From positions 1 through 64,000 of the forward strand of contig JAIYBU010000039.1 in NCBI GenBank assembly GCA_027488335.1: a DNA stretch of 64,000 nucleotides, written 5' to 3'. The notes beneath the pieces were generated by a model. The model was not told where the DNA came from. It saw only the letters and a list, made by a program, of their open reading frames with translations, and did no database searches. The stretch is from Cytophagaceae bacterium (lineage in GTDB: Bacteria; Bacteroidota; Bacteroidia; Cytophagales; Spirosomataceae). Of the stretch, positions 19,188-28,314 are shown one piece after another (positions within the stretch are counted from its first letter, which is position 1; every line of letters begins with the position of its first letter). The translations under genes were made by a program, and so were the position numbers.

Positions 19188-19820
19188 TTACTCACTTAGT
19201 ATAAAATATTTAAAAAAGAATAGTGAGATTGTCCAACTTTTAAGAATACTACGGAGCGTTGCATAAGAACGGAACAGCAAATTACTAACCGATTGTTTGT
19301 TTACATCCATGAGTTTAGCTATCTCATCTAATGTAAAATCGTGGTAATATTTTAGGTTGATTACCTCTTGTTGGCGTAGAGGAAGGTGGGCAATGGCCTT
19401 TTGCAGAGTATCTAATTCAGCATCAGATTGTTCTAAATCAATTTTTTTTTGTTCGTCAGAGATACTTATCAAGAAATCCAAATAGGTATCAATATCTTCT
19501 GATTTATCAAAAATATCTCTCTCAAGTTGGCGTACGATTCTATTTTTTAAAGAACGAAATAGATAAAACTTGACTTCGCTTACCTCAGAAAGCTGGCTTT
19601 TATTATTCCAAAGACTTATAAAAACCTCTTGAATAGCATCTTCAATAAGATTTTCGTTTTGAGTAATCCGAAAGCCGTAACTAATTAATACTTGGAAATA
19701 TTGTTTGTATAAATTTTCAAAAGCTTTTTTATTACCCGAAATCATCTCATTCCAAAGTGCTTGTTCTTGCTCTTTGGTTAATTTTTTTACGGATGTAATA
19801 TATTCCCTGTTAATCGGCAA
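19188..19820 (-). CDS. RNA polymerase ECF sigma-70 factor
   Basis: Sigma region 2 (FENLYKQYFQVLISYGFRIT...DAIQEVFISLWNNK) and region 4 (LPLRQQEVINLKYYHDFTLDEIAKLMDVNKQSVSNLLFRS). Confidence 0.95.
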   Translation of the reverse strand: MPINREYITSVKKLTKEQEQALWNEMISGNKKAFENLYKQYFQVLISYGFRITQNENLIEDAIQEVFISLWNNKSQLSEVSEVKFYLFRSLKNRIVRQLERDIFDKSEDIDTYLDFLISISDEQKKIDLEQSDAELDTLQKAIAHLPLRQQEVINLKYYHDFTLDEIAKLMDVNKQSVSNLLFRSYATLRSILKSWTISLFFFKYFILSE

Positions 19821-19958
19821 TGCCTTTGACTTTAGATTTGGTATTTTTTAATGCTAAAGTAGTACAATTTCAATAAAACATTTGTTGAAATATTATTAAA
19901 TACTGGTGAAATATTATCAAGTTTTTACAAGCATTACCAAATACCATTCAATATGTAA

Positions 19959-20174
19959 GCTATATTTTGCAAAACTAATTCAAATGATGCCAATTCGTTT
20001 GTTGCTCGAACAGATATATTCTCATATTTTTATAACAAATGGTATTTTCAGCCTGAGTTAGAATTAACCTACATCATTCGTGATAAAGGGAATCGTTACG
20101 TGAGTGACAGTATAGAGTTTTTTGAAGATGATGATTTAGTGCTGATTGGTGGTAAAAATCCACCTCATGTTTGA
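19959..20174 (+). pseudogene. Truncated AraC-family regulator (N-terminal cupin sensor fragment only)
   Basis: Frame reads AIFCKTNSNDANSFVARTDIFSYFYNKWYFQPELELTYIIRDKGNRYVSDSIEFFEDDDLVLIGGKNPPHV*, matching the sensor region of Bacteroidota AraC regulators; no ATG, no HTH, early stop. Confidence 0.7.
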
Positions 20175-20207
20175 AAAAATGATAGTAGTGAGATTGTCGA
20201 ATAATTT

Positions 20208-21512
20208 TTACACCTGAAGCTTTCCAAGAACTTTATCAAATAACCTTTCCAATAAACTCCTTTTATGTGTAATTATTTCGGCATTTGCTTTCATCTCTTG
20301 TTTTAGAACTAAGACTTTGTTATATGAAGTCTTCAACTCATTTGGAAGGGACAATTCGACGAAATATTTACCATCCTGGGGGGCAAGTGAAATACTTGAT
20401 ATATGTGCTTCCAAAACACCATATTCCTCAAAGGGATAAGCTTCAACTTTTATGATAGCCTTTTGCCCAAGTTTTATTTTTCCAACACCCTCTGACGATA
20501 CTGTCCCTTTTACTAATAATTTATCCCAATTTGGAACAATCTTTAATATTTCTTGGCCAGCAGCGGTCATTTGATTTGCCTTCCATACATTAAGTAATGA
20601 AACACGTCCAGATATAGGGCTTTTTATTAAATATTTCCTTTCCCATTCAAGAATCTGAGCCCATAGATTATTGGCTTGTTCAATTAACTTTTCATTTGAT
20701 AAATTTTTTTGATTATTCAGAGAAAATGACGCATCGGCAATTTGATTCCCTATTTCACTTATTTCTATATTATTTCTAATGATTGAACTTTTAATATTAT
20801 CTATTTCAAACTCTCTACTAAAAAATTCTGACTCAATTTGGTTATAATCTAAAAGAGATATTACTTTTTGTTCATATAGCTTTTTGTGACTTTCAAGTTT
20901 ATTTTTACTGTTTTGTTTCTCTTTTTCTTTAAGTACTAAAAGTTTGTTCAAATTTTCAATTAATACTTGTATTTGTTTTTTCTTTTGTTCCAATAATTCA
21001 ACTTTAATTAGCACAGTATTTGATTTTAGATAAAATCTATAGCTATCAAATTGATTTTTCAAACTTGCGTAAGATGGTTGTAGTTCTCCTAAAGTGTAGG
21101 AGTTATTTTCAAAATAAGAGACCAGATTTTTATTTTCAAATAGCCCATTCGATTCTTTAAAAGAAATTAATTGTTTTTTTAAATTTTGAATATCTTTTAG
21201 ATTAGATGTATTTTCGAGTAGGAGTATTGGTGTATTTTGGGTAACGATTTGGTCGTTTGAAACATAAAACTCAGAAATTCGACCTCCAGAAGGGGAAGAT
21301 ATTGAAACAGGAGGTGTTTCAGTAGTAATTATCACAGATGCCGAAATCGTATCAGAATAACTAACTATCCAACACGAAATAATGATAAGAATTACAATAG
21401 ATAGTATTATTGAGATTCCCCATCGTGTCAACCAGTTTGGTGGAGTGGTTAATATGTCTTTAACCTCCTCTGATAGGAGTTCAAATTCTAATAATGGTTC
21501 TTTGGTTTCCAT
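20208..21512 (-). CDS. HlyD-family membrane fusion / secretion protein
   Basis: Single N-terminal TM, barrel-sandwich halves (PVSISSPSGGRISEFYVSNDQIVTQNTPILLLENT; YLIKSPISGRVSLLNVWKANQMTAAGQEILKIVP) and central coiled coil; abuts the ABC gene. Confidence 0.9.
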   Translation of the reverse strand: METKEPLLEFELLSEEVKDILTTPPNWLTRWGISIILSIVILIIISCWIVSYSDTISASVIITTETPPVSISSPSGGRISEFYVSNDQIVTQNTPILLLENTSNLKDIQNLKKQLISFKESNGLFENKNLVSYFENNSYTLGELQPSYASLKNQFDSYRFYLKSNTVLIKVELLEQKKKQIQVLIENLNKLLVLKEKEKQNSKNKLESHKKLYEQKVISLLDYNQIESEFFSREFEIDNIKSSIIRNNIEISEIGNQIADASFSLNNQKNLSNEKLIEQANNLWAQILEWERKYLIKSPISGRVSLLNVWKANQMTAAGQEILKIVPNWDKLLVKGTVSSEGVGKIKLGQKAIIKVEAYPFEEYGVLEAHISSISLAPQDGKYFVELSLPNELKTSYNKVLVLKQEMKANAEIITHKRSLLERLFDKVLGKLQV

Positions 21513-23705
21513 TTAATTACCCAGTTCTAATTTATTTTTAACTAAATTGTAGTAAACGCCTTTTTTTTCGGTCAATTCATAATGATTACCCTTCTCTACC
21601 AATTTACCTTTTTCCAAAACTATAATTTGGTCAGCATTTTTAACTGTGCTGAGTCTATGTGCTACAACTACCACCGTTCTTCCTTTATAAAACATTTCTA
21701 AATTTTGGGTAATAATCTTCTCATTTTCTGAATCTAATGAATTTGTCGCTTCATCAAAAAAAATAATTTTTGGATTTTTATATACTGCACGAGCAATCAA
21801 CAGTCTTTGTAGTTGACCACCACTTAGTCCCATACCCTCATTCCCAATTTTAGTATTAAAACCTAAAGGTAATACTTTGATAAAATCATAGATATTTGCA
21901 ATTTTTGCAGCGTTAACTAACTTCTCTTTATCTATAAAATCATCACCAAGTGCGATATTTTTCGCTATTGTATCTGAAAACTTAAAGCCATCTTGCATGA
22001 CAACGCCGCATAATTGCCTCCATTTCTGAGAACTATAATTGGATAAATTATTTCCATTGAGTTTTATTTCGCCATGAGTGGTTTCATAAAATTTTAATAG
22101 TAGTTTAATAAGCGTTGTTTTACCACTGCCACTACTTCCAACAATAGCTGTCACTTTACCATCAGGAATAGTTAATGACATATCCTTTATTACATAATCA
22201 GATTCTGCTCCACCATATCTAAACGAAATATTTTGAATATCTAAAGTTAAATCCTCTGGTAAAATATTTATTTGCACTTGTCTATCTTCGTTCTCTTCAT
22301 TTGGTTTCTCGTGTATTTCACCAAGTCTTTCCAAACTTAATTTTGCATTTTGAGATGTTTGAATAAAACTAATCAACTGATTAATAGGGGCATTGAGTTG
22401 ACCTAAAATATATTGTACAGAAAGCATAACACCCAATGTGATATGACCATCAATCACAGCTCTGGCTGCAATAAAAGTAATGAGTATATTTTTTACTTCG
22501 TTGATTAGAATGCCGCCAGCTTCTTGATATTGTGTTAATGCTAACGACTTAATATTGGTTTTAAGTAGTTGAGCTTGTATTTTTTCCCATTCCCATCTTT
22601 TTTGTTTTTCTGCATTAAATAGTTTTATTTCTTGCATTCCTTGTAAAGTCTGAATTAAAACGTTCTGATTTCGAGACATTTGTCCAAAAGATTTGTAATC
22701 TAAATCTCTACGTTTTCTAAGGAAAAACAGTATATATAACACATATAAACTACTTCCACAAAAGAATATAAAGAATATATTTGTATCATAAATAATAAGT
22801 ACAAAACTGAAGATTAATAAATTGAATAGAGAGAATAAGGTATTTAGAATATTTGAAGTAAGTAATTGTTCGATACGTTTATGGTCGTCTATTCTTTGTA
22901 GTAAATCACCAACCATTTTAGAGTCGAAGTAGCTTATAGGTAATCTCATAAGCTTAATTAAAAAATCTGCAATGAGGTGTATATTAATGCGAGAACCAAC
23001 ATGAAGCAATATCCAACTTCTAATGAAATCTACAATTGAACGACTGAAGGTTAGCATAAGTTGCCCAAAAAGAATAACAATAATGAAACTATTATCTTTG
23101 TTTCTAATACCAGTATCTACGACTGATTGAGTAAGGAATGGAAAAATAAGTTGAAGAACACTACCTGTAAGCAACCCTAAAATAAGTTGAAAAATGAGTT
23201 TTTTGTAGGGTTTTACATAAGAAAAAAGGTAACTAAAACTCTTTTTATTAATAACTTCATCTTCTTCTGCATAAAAATCTGGCGTGGGTTGGAGAGTTAA
23301 AGCAATACCTTCTTCACCTTCCAAACTCTTAACATTTATCCAATTTTTATTAAACTCTTCTTTTGTTAACTTCACTTTTCCGTGAGCAGGGTCGGCTATA
23401 AATGCCCAATTCCCTTCTATTTTATAAACTACTAAGAAATGCTCTTGATTCCAATAAGCGATTGCTGGAAGCTGAACATCATTTGCGAGTTCATCGAATG
23501 TAGCTTGGATAGCAATTGTACGAAAGCCAATCTGTTCTGCTGCGTTGCTTATGCCTAATAATGATACTCCAGATTTACTCAATCCAGCAAGATTTCGTAA
23601 TTTCTCAGGTGCTATAGTCTTTCCATAATGCTTCGCTATCATACGAATACAAGTTGGGCCACAGTCCATAGCATCATGTTGTTTGTAGATTGGGAAGGTT
23701 TTCAA
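21513..23705 (-). CDS. Peptidase C39-domain ABC transporter/permease (bacteriocin/peptide export type)
   Basis: N-term C39 (KQHDAMDCGPTCIRMIAKHYGK; HFLVVYKIEGNWAFIADPAHGKVKL), ABC-TM domain, Walker A GSSGSGKTT, signature GLSGGQLQR, Walker B IIFFDEATNSLD. Confidence 0.95.
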   Translation of the reverse strand: MKTFPIYKQHDAMDCGPTCIRMIAKHYGKTIAPEKLRNLAGLSKSGVSLLGISNAAEQIGFRTIAIQATFDELANDVQLPAIAYWNQEHFLVVYKIEGNWAFIADPAHGKVKLTKEEFNKNWINVKSLEGEEGIALTLQPTPDFYAEEDEVINKKSFSYLFSYVKPYKKLIFQLILGLLTGSVLQLIFPFLTQSVVDTGIRNKDNSFIIVILFGQLMLTFSRSIVDFIRSWILLHVGSRINIHLIADFLIKLMRLPISYFDSKMVGDLLQRIDDHKRIEQLLTSNILNTLFSLFNLLIFSFVLIIYDTNIFFIFFCGSSLYVLYILFFLRKRRDLDYKSFGQMSRNQNVLIQTLQGMQEIKLFNAEKQKRWEWEKIQAQLLKTNIKSLALTQYQEAGGILINEVKNILITFIAARAVIDGHITLGVMLSVQYILGQLNAPINQLISFIQTSQNAKLSLERLGEIHEKPNEENEDRQVQINILPEDLTLDIQNISFRYGGAESDYVIKDMSLTIPDGKVTAIVGSSGSGKTTLIKLLLKFYETTHGEIKLNGNNLSNYSSQKWRQLCGVVMQDGFKFSDTIAKNIALGDDFIDKEKLVNAAKIANIYDFIKVLPLGFNTKIGNEGMGLSGGQLQRLLIARAVYKNPKIIFFDEATNSLDSENEKIITQNLEMFYKGRTVVVVAHRLSTVKNADQIIVLEKGKLVEKGNHYELTEKKGVYYNLVKNKLELGN

Positions 23706-23734
23706 GAAAAATATGAGTTAAAAATATTCAAAAT

Positions 23735-23773
23735 TGATACACAAAGAGTTAAATTACAGCTCTTTGTGTATCA
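23735..23773. terminator. Stem-loop between C39 ABC gene and IS5-type element
   Basis: Inverted repeat TGATACACAAAGAG / CTCTTTGTGTATCA with an 11-nt loop. Confidence 0.5.
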
Positions 23774-23797
23774 TAAAATCAGAATTTTTATACTGAA

Positions 23798-24705
23798 CTT
23801 GTCTAACATTAATTAAAGATTTACTTTTCTTACAAAACATATAGCCATCGCTATAATATTAAGACATAGCCAATTATTAGCTTTAGTTTCATACCTCACT
23901 AATAATGCTTTAAAAGCGTCTATCCAAGCAAAGGCTCTCTCAATAACTGTTCTGTTTTTATACAATAATTCGTCAAAATACTCAAATCGCTCATTGATAT
24001 TTCCATTTCTTACGTTAAAAGCAATGTTAGGATGAATTTTATGTTGGCTACATATTTGCCTGCATTCATTTGAGTCGAAACCTGCATCAGCATTTAAAAA
24101 TAAGCCATCGACAGAAATTTCAGACATCTCAAGCCAAGAGATTAATTGCTCAAAATGAACTTTAAAATTTGATAAATCATGGTTATTCCCACAGATTGGT
24201 TGAGAAATAGCTAAAAGAGTACCTTGACTATCACACAAATATAGAAAATTGGTTGTTTCCTCAGATTTTCTATACTGAAATCCAACAGCTTGCCCCCCTC
24301 TATTTGCTCTTGTATGTGAACCGTCCAATTGAACACATGATAAATCTAAATGTTTCTTATATTCTTTAAGTAAATTTAACCACATGGTTTCCCAAGACCC
24401 ATCAGTACTCCATTTATTGAAATGATAAAAAACACTTGTATAGCTATAGTCAGTGTTAAAATATCGCTCCATTGGCAATTCTCGCCATTGGCAACCTGTC
24501 TTTAGTCGGTAAAAAATTGATAATACTATGTTTATTCGCTTTTCTTCACTAAGAGATTCTCCTCGTTTACCTTTGCTTAAATAGGGTAGAATAAATTTTT
24601 TAATCTTATCTTTGCTTAAGATGCTCATGGTAAGGTTCTTTTTAGTTCGCAAAGCAAAATTAACCTTTAAATGAGCTTCTTTTATTTTATAATTACTTTA
24701 GACAG
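23798..24705 (-). mobile_element. IS5-family insertion sequence (approximate boundaries)
   Basis: One transposase ORF flanked by imperfect terminal repeats: left gaacTtgtctaa (~23798) and right, read on the reverse strand, gaacCtgtctaa (~24705). Target duplication not resolved. Confidence 0.7.
23813..24652 (-). CDS. IS5-family DDE transposase
   Basis: DUF4096-like N-term (KRINIVLSIFYRLKTGCQWRELP), DDE blocks VQLDGSHT, LFLNADAGFDS, KNRTVIERAFAWIDAFKALLVRYE. Start probably at internal MSILSKD. Confidence 0.93.
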   Translation of the reverse strand: MRTKKNLTMSILSKDKIKKFILPYLSKGKRGESLSEEKRINIVLSIFYRLKTGCQWRELPMERYFNTDYSYTSVFYHFNKWSTDGSWETMWLNLLKEYKKHLDLSCVQLDGSHTRANRGGQAVGFQYRKSEETTNFLYLCDSQGTLLAISQPICGNNHDLSNFKVHFEQLISWLEMSEISVDGLFLNADAGFDSNECRQICSQHKIHPNIAFNVRNGNINERFEYFDELLYKNRTVIERAFAWIDAFKALLVRYETKANNWLCLNIIAMAICFVRKVNL

Positions 24706-24842
24706 GTTCCAAAAATATAGCCATTTAGTAAAAATACTCTTCTTGAAAACTAACTTATGAATCAATATATTTTTATGCACGCATACTATTTTTTGAAAAT
24801 TTTGGTTTAATTTCGCCATTATCTATCAACTAAAAAACCGAG

Positions 24843-25844
24843 ATGAAAAATACGCAAGTAAACCTTATTGCTCGTCCAATAGGTACTCCAACTGCCGATT
24901 GTTGGGAAATCGTAGAAACCGAAACGCCCGAATTGGCTGAAAATCAAATTCTTGTACAAAACCAATATCTTTCAATTGACCCAGCAATGCGTGGTTGGAT
25001 GAACGAAGGGAAATCATATATCAGACCCGTAAAAATTGGTGAGGTAATGCGAGCTTTGGGGGCAGGTGTGGTGGTGGAATCGAAACATGCCGATTTCAAA
25101 GCGGGCGATTTCGTGACGGCTGGCACAGGTGTACAAGAATACGCTGTTCTGGATGGAAAGGAAGCCGTAAAAGTTGACCCAAATTTTGTTCCTTTGCCTG
25201 CATATCTCGGAACTTTGGGAATGTCGGGCTTGACAGGCTATTTTGGATTATTGGATACTGGCCAGCCCAAAGAAGGAGAAACGGTGGTGGTTTCGGGAGC
25301 GGCAGGTGCTGTGGGAAGTGTAGTCGGACAAATTGCTAAAATAAAAGGCTGTCGAGTAGTGGGAATTGCGGGTGGGGCCGATAAGTGCAAATATGTGGTG
25401 GAAGAATTAGGCTTTGATGCGTGCGTTGATTATAAAGTAGGAGATTTAAGAAAACAACTGAAAGAGGCTTGTCCAGCGGGCGTTGATGTTTATTTTGATA
25501 ACGTTGGTGGTGAAATTTTGGATACAGTTTTGGGGCTGATTAATCTTCGAGCAAGAATTGTTATTTGTGGTGCTATTTCTCAATATAACGCCACCGAAAA
25601 ACCTGTTGGGCCGAGTAATTATTTAGCTCTTTTAGTGAATCGTGCAAGAATGGAAGGAATTGTGGTTTTTGATAATGCCGCCAATTACGGAAAAGCCGTA
25701 AAAGAAATGGCGGGCTGGATTGCCCAAGGAAAACTTAATGCAAAAGTTTATGTAGCCGAAGGTGGTGTAAGAGCTTTTCCCGAAACATTGATGAAGCTAT
25801 TCAAAGGTGAAAATACGGGTAAGTTAGTGTTGAAAGTTTCTTAA
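24843..25844 (+). CDS. NADP-dependent medium-chain oxidoreductase (zinc-independent; CurA/leukotriene B4 dehydrogenase-like)
   Basis: QYLSIDPAMRGWMNEGKSY, VVSGAAGAVGSVVGQIAKIKGCRVVGIAGG, DVYFDNVGGEILD. Confidence 0.93.
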   Translation: MKNTQVNLIARPIGTPTADCWEIVETETPELAENQILVQNQYLSIDPAMRGWMNEGKSYIRPVKIGEVMRALGAGVVVESKHADFKAGDFVTAGTGVQEYAVLDGKEAVKVDPNFVPLPAYLGTLGMSGLTGYFGLLDTGQPKEGETVVVSGAAGAVGSVVGQIAKIKGCRVVGIAGGADKCKYVVEELGFDACVDYKVGDLRKQLKEACPAGVDVYFDNVGGEILDTVLGLINLRARIVICGAISQYNATEKPVGPSNYLALLVNRARMEGIVVFDNAANYGKAVKEMAGWIAQGKLNAKVYVAEGGVRAFPETLMKLFKGENTGKLVLKVS

Positions 25845-25890
25845 TAACTTCACTTTCAACAGATGGCTGTCCACTTTAAGGTAGATTTTT

Positions 25891-27012
25891 ATGACAGACA
25901 AACATAAGTTAGATATTGATGTCTTAATTGAACGCATCGCCTTGTGCCAGTCACGAGGTGATGCGTTTTTTCCTGATGGCATTTTTCCTTCGTATCGGCA
26001 TAATAAATATCTGTTTTATCGTCGTCCCGACACCAATATTTTTTACACGGCCACTATTGCTTTTATTCTGAATCAGGTAAAAGATAAAGTTTCGACAAAA
26101 TCGCAGCAGATTATTGATGAAATTACTGCGAAAGCAATTAAAAACTACCCTGATTTTCAGAATAAAGATGGGCTGAAAACCTACAATTTTTGGAAGACGA
26201 AGCCTTCAAAACATTTCCCGAATGGCAGAATCTTCCAACATCTCGACCATTTTAGAATCCCCGATGATATAGATGATACGGCTTTGATTTATCTGACTTT
26301 ACCACACTCTAAAGAAGATGTGTTGTGGTTGAAGGAAAAAGTGAAGCTGCATTGTTCCCCTTTAGGAGTTAAGGGTGGCGGCGTTTACTCTACATGGTTC
26401 GGAAAAAATATGCCTATTGAGCATGATGTGTGTGCGTTGTGCAATTTGATGTATTTGTTTGAAAAATACCAATTACCGCATAATGAATACGATGAAGCCG
26501 TTTTTGAATTTTTGAAAAAAGTTATTTTAGGAGAAAAATATATTACCAATGCCTTTGAAGTGGCACATAATTATGCCACAACTCCGCTAATTATTTACCA
26601 TTATGCTCGACTTTTGAGTGATTTTGAAATACCACAATTAGAAGTCTGCCGAGAGAAGTTGATTCATAACATTAAACAGATTTTAAACAATGAGTTGAAT
26701 AAGATGAGCCGCGTGATTTTAGAAACGTCTTTGATGAAGTTAGATAAGAATAATCTTTCAAAACTCAGCACTCAAAACCGCACGGCTGACCATTCAGCAC
26801 TCAGTACTCCTCCGTTCACCTATTTTATCGCAGGACTTTTAAGTTCTTATCGAAACCCAATGTTATATTTCTTTGCTCCATTTAAAATTACGCAAATGGA
26901 GTGGGAATGTGAAGCTCATGAGTTAGCACTGCTTGTGGAGCGAACTGTAGCGACGCTAACCTCCGAGTTCGCAGGTATAAAAGCGAACTCGGAAGTTCGC
27001 CCCACAGATTAG
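25891..27012 (+). CDS. Conserved hypothetical protein, alpha-helical/terpenoid-cyclase-toroid-like
   Basis: Intact ORF with helical segments and motif [21 protein letters not shown]; family not identified. Confidence 0.6.
   Translation: MTDKHKLDIDVLIERIALCQSRGDAFFPDGIFPSYRHNKYLFYRRPDTNIFYTATIAFILNQVKDKVSTKSQQIIDEITAKAIKNYPDFQNKDGLKTYNFWKTKPSKHFPNGRIFQHLDHFRIPDDIDDTALIYLTLPHSKEDVLWLKEKVKLHCSPLGVKGGGVYSTWFGKNMPIEHDVCALCNLMYLFEKYQLPHNEYDEAVFEFLKKVILGEKYITNAFEVAHNYATTPLIIYHYARLLSDFEIPQLEVCREKLIHNIKQILNNELNKMSRVILETSLMKLDKNNLSKLSTQNRTADHSALSTPPFTYFIAGLLSSYRNPMLYFFAPFKITQMEWECEAHELALLVERTVATLTSEFAGIKANSEVRPTD
26934..27007. repeat. Nested palindromic (REP/MITE-like) element at 3' end of the hypothetical CDS
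   Basis: TCCGAGTTCGC (26962-26972) / GCGAACTCGGA (26983-26993) nested inside TGTGGAGCGAACT / AGTTCGCCCCACA (one mismatch), plus internal TAGCG-A-CGCTA. Confidence 0.6.
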
Positions 27013-27776
27013 ATTCTCATCGGAATGCCTTTTTCTTTTAGGTAATTTTTTAATTCTGGAATACCGATTTCTTTGAAGTGAAAAATACTTGCGGCTAAAC
27101 CTGCATCGGCTTTCCCTGTTGTGAAAACATCATAGAAATGCTCCATCGAACCAGCACCACCCGACGCAATGATTGGGATATTTGAATTTTCGGAGATTTC
27201 GGCCGTTAATTCAATGGCAAAACCTGCTTTTGTGCCATCTGCATCCATCGAAGTCAATAAAATTTCACCTGCACCACGGTCTTCTACTTCTTTTGCCCAA
27301 GCAATTGTTCTTAATTCGGTTGGTTTTCGGCCTCCATGTGTATGTACGATATGCTCGTAGCCATTGGTTTGTTCAATATAACGAGTATCAATGGCCACAA
27401 CAATACATTGTGAGCCAAATTCCAGAGCTAATTCATTGATTAATTGAGGATTACGCACCGCCGATGAGTTGATAGAAACTTTATCGGCTCCTGCGTTTAA
27501 AAGCTTAGAAACATCAGCAACTGAACCGATTCCACCGCCTACACAAAAGGGAATATTGATAGTATGGGCAACTCTACGCACTAAATCGAGGAGGGTTTTA
27601 CGTTCTTCGACGGTGGCAGTAATATCAAGAAACACTAATTCGTCAGCTCCTTGACGAGCGTATTCGGCACCGAGTTCTACGGGGTCGCCTGCATCACGAA
27701 GGTTTACGAAATTAGTACCTTTGACGGTGCGACCATCTTTTATATCTAAACAAGGTATGATTCTTTTTGTAAGCAT
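27009..27776 (-). CDS. hisF: Imidazole glycerol phosphate synthase cyclase subunit
   Basis: [23 protein letters not shown]..., [33 protein letters not shown]. Confidence 0.98.
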   Translation of the reverse strand: MLTKRIIPCLDIKDGRTVKGTNFVNLRDAGDPVELGAEYARQGADELVFLDITATVEERKTLLDLVRRVAHTINIPFCVGGGIGSVADVSKLLNAGADKVSINSSAVRNPQLINELALEFGSQCIVVAIDTRYIEQTNGYEHIVHTHGGRKPTELRTIAWAKEVEDRGAGEILLTSMDADGTKAGFAIELTAEISENSNIPIIASGGAGSMEHFYDVFTTGKADAGLAASIFHFKEIGIPELKNYLKEKGIPMRI

Positions 27777-27800
27777 TTTCTTTTACAATTATCAAGCGAG

Positions 27801-28244
27801 CTACTGCTCATTATAAATATTTGGTCGAGCAATTTGCATCATTGAATCGGGGTTATCCAGAGGAGTAAAGCCGAATTGTGCATAAAGTCCGTGGGCATCA
27901 CGAGTAGCGAGCATCCAACGACGAAGCCCTTGTAAATCAGGCTGTTGTGTAATACATTCCATCAACCATTTTGAGATACCTTTACCTCTTTCGCTCTCTA
28001 AAACAAAAACATCGGCTAAGTAAGCAAAAGTAGCATAATCAGAAATGATGCGGGCATAGCCTACCTGCTTTCCAGCTTTATAAATACCAAAAGTCGTGGA
28101 ATGTTCGGCGGCACGCTTTACGATTTCCATCGGAATATTAGGCGACCAATAGCTTGTCGATAAAAAGCCATGAATTACATCGAATTGTAATTTGGTTTTA
28201 TCGGTGCTGATGGTGTATTCGTCTTTTTGGTATTCGTAAATCAT
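27801..28244 (-). CDS. GNAT-family N-acetyltransferase
   Basis: VGYARIISDYATFAYLADVFVLESERGKGISKWLMECI (acetyl-CoA binding motif) and GLYAQFGFTPL. Confidence 0.88.
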   Translation of the reverse strand: MIYEYQKDEYTISTDKTKLQFDVIHGFLSTSYWSPNIPMEIVKRAAEHSTTFGIYKAGKQVGYARIISDYATFAYLADVFVLESERGKGISKWLMECITQQPDLQGLRRWMLATRDAHGLYAQFGFTPLDNPDSMMQIARPNIYNEQ

Positions 28245-28314
28245 TATGGAACGCTGATTTTTATTACTACTTCAACAATGACAAGATTGGACGCAACTCA
28301 GATACAAGCCTGTT

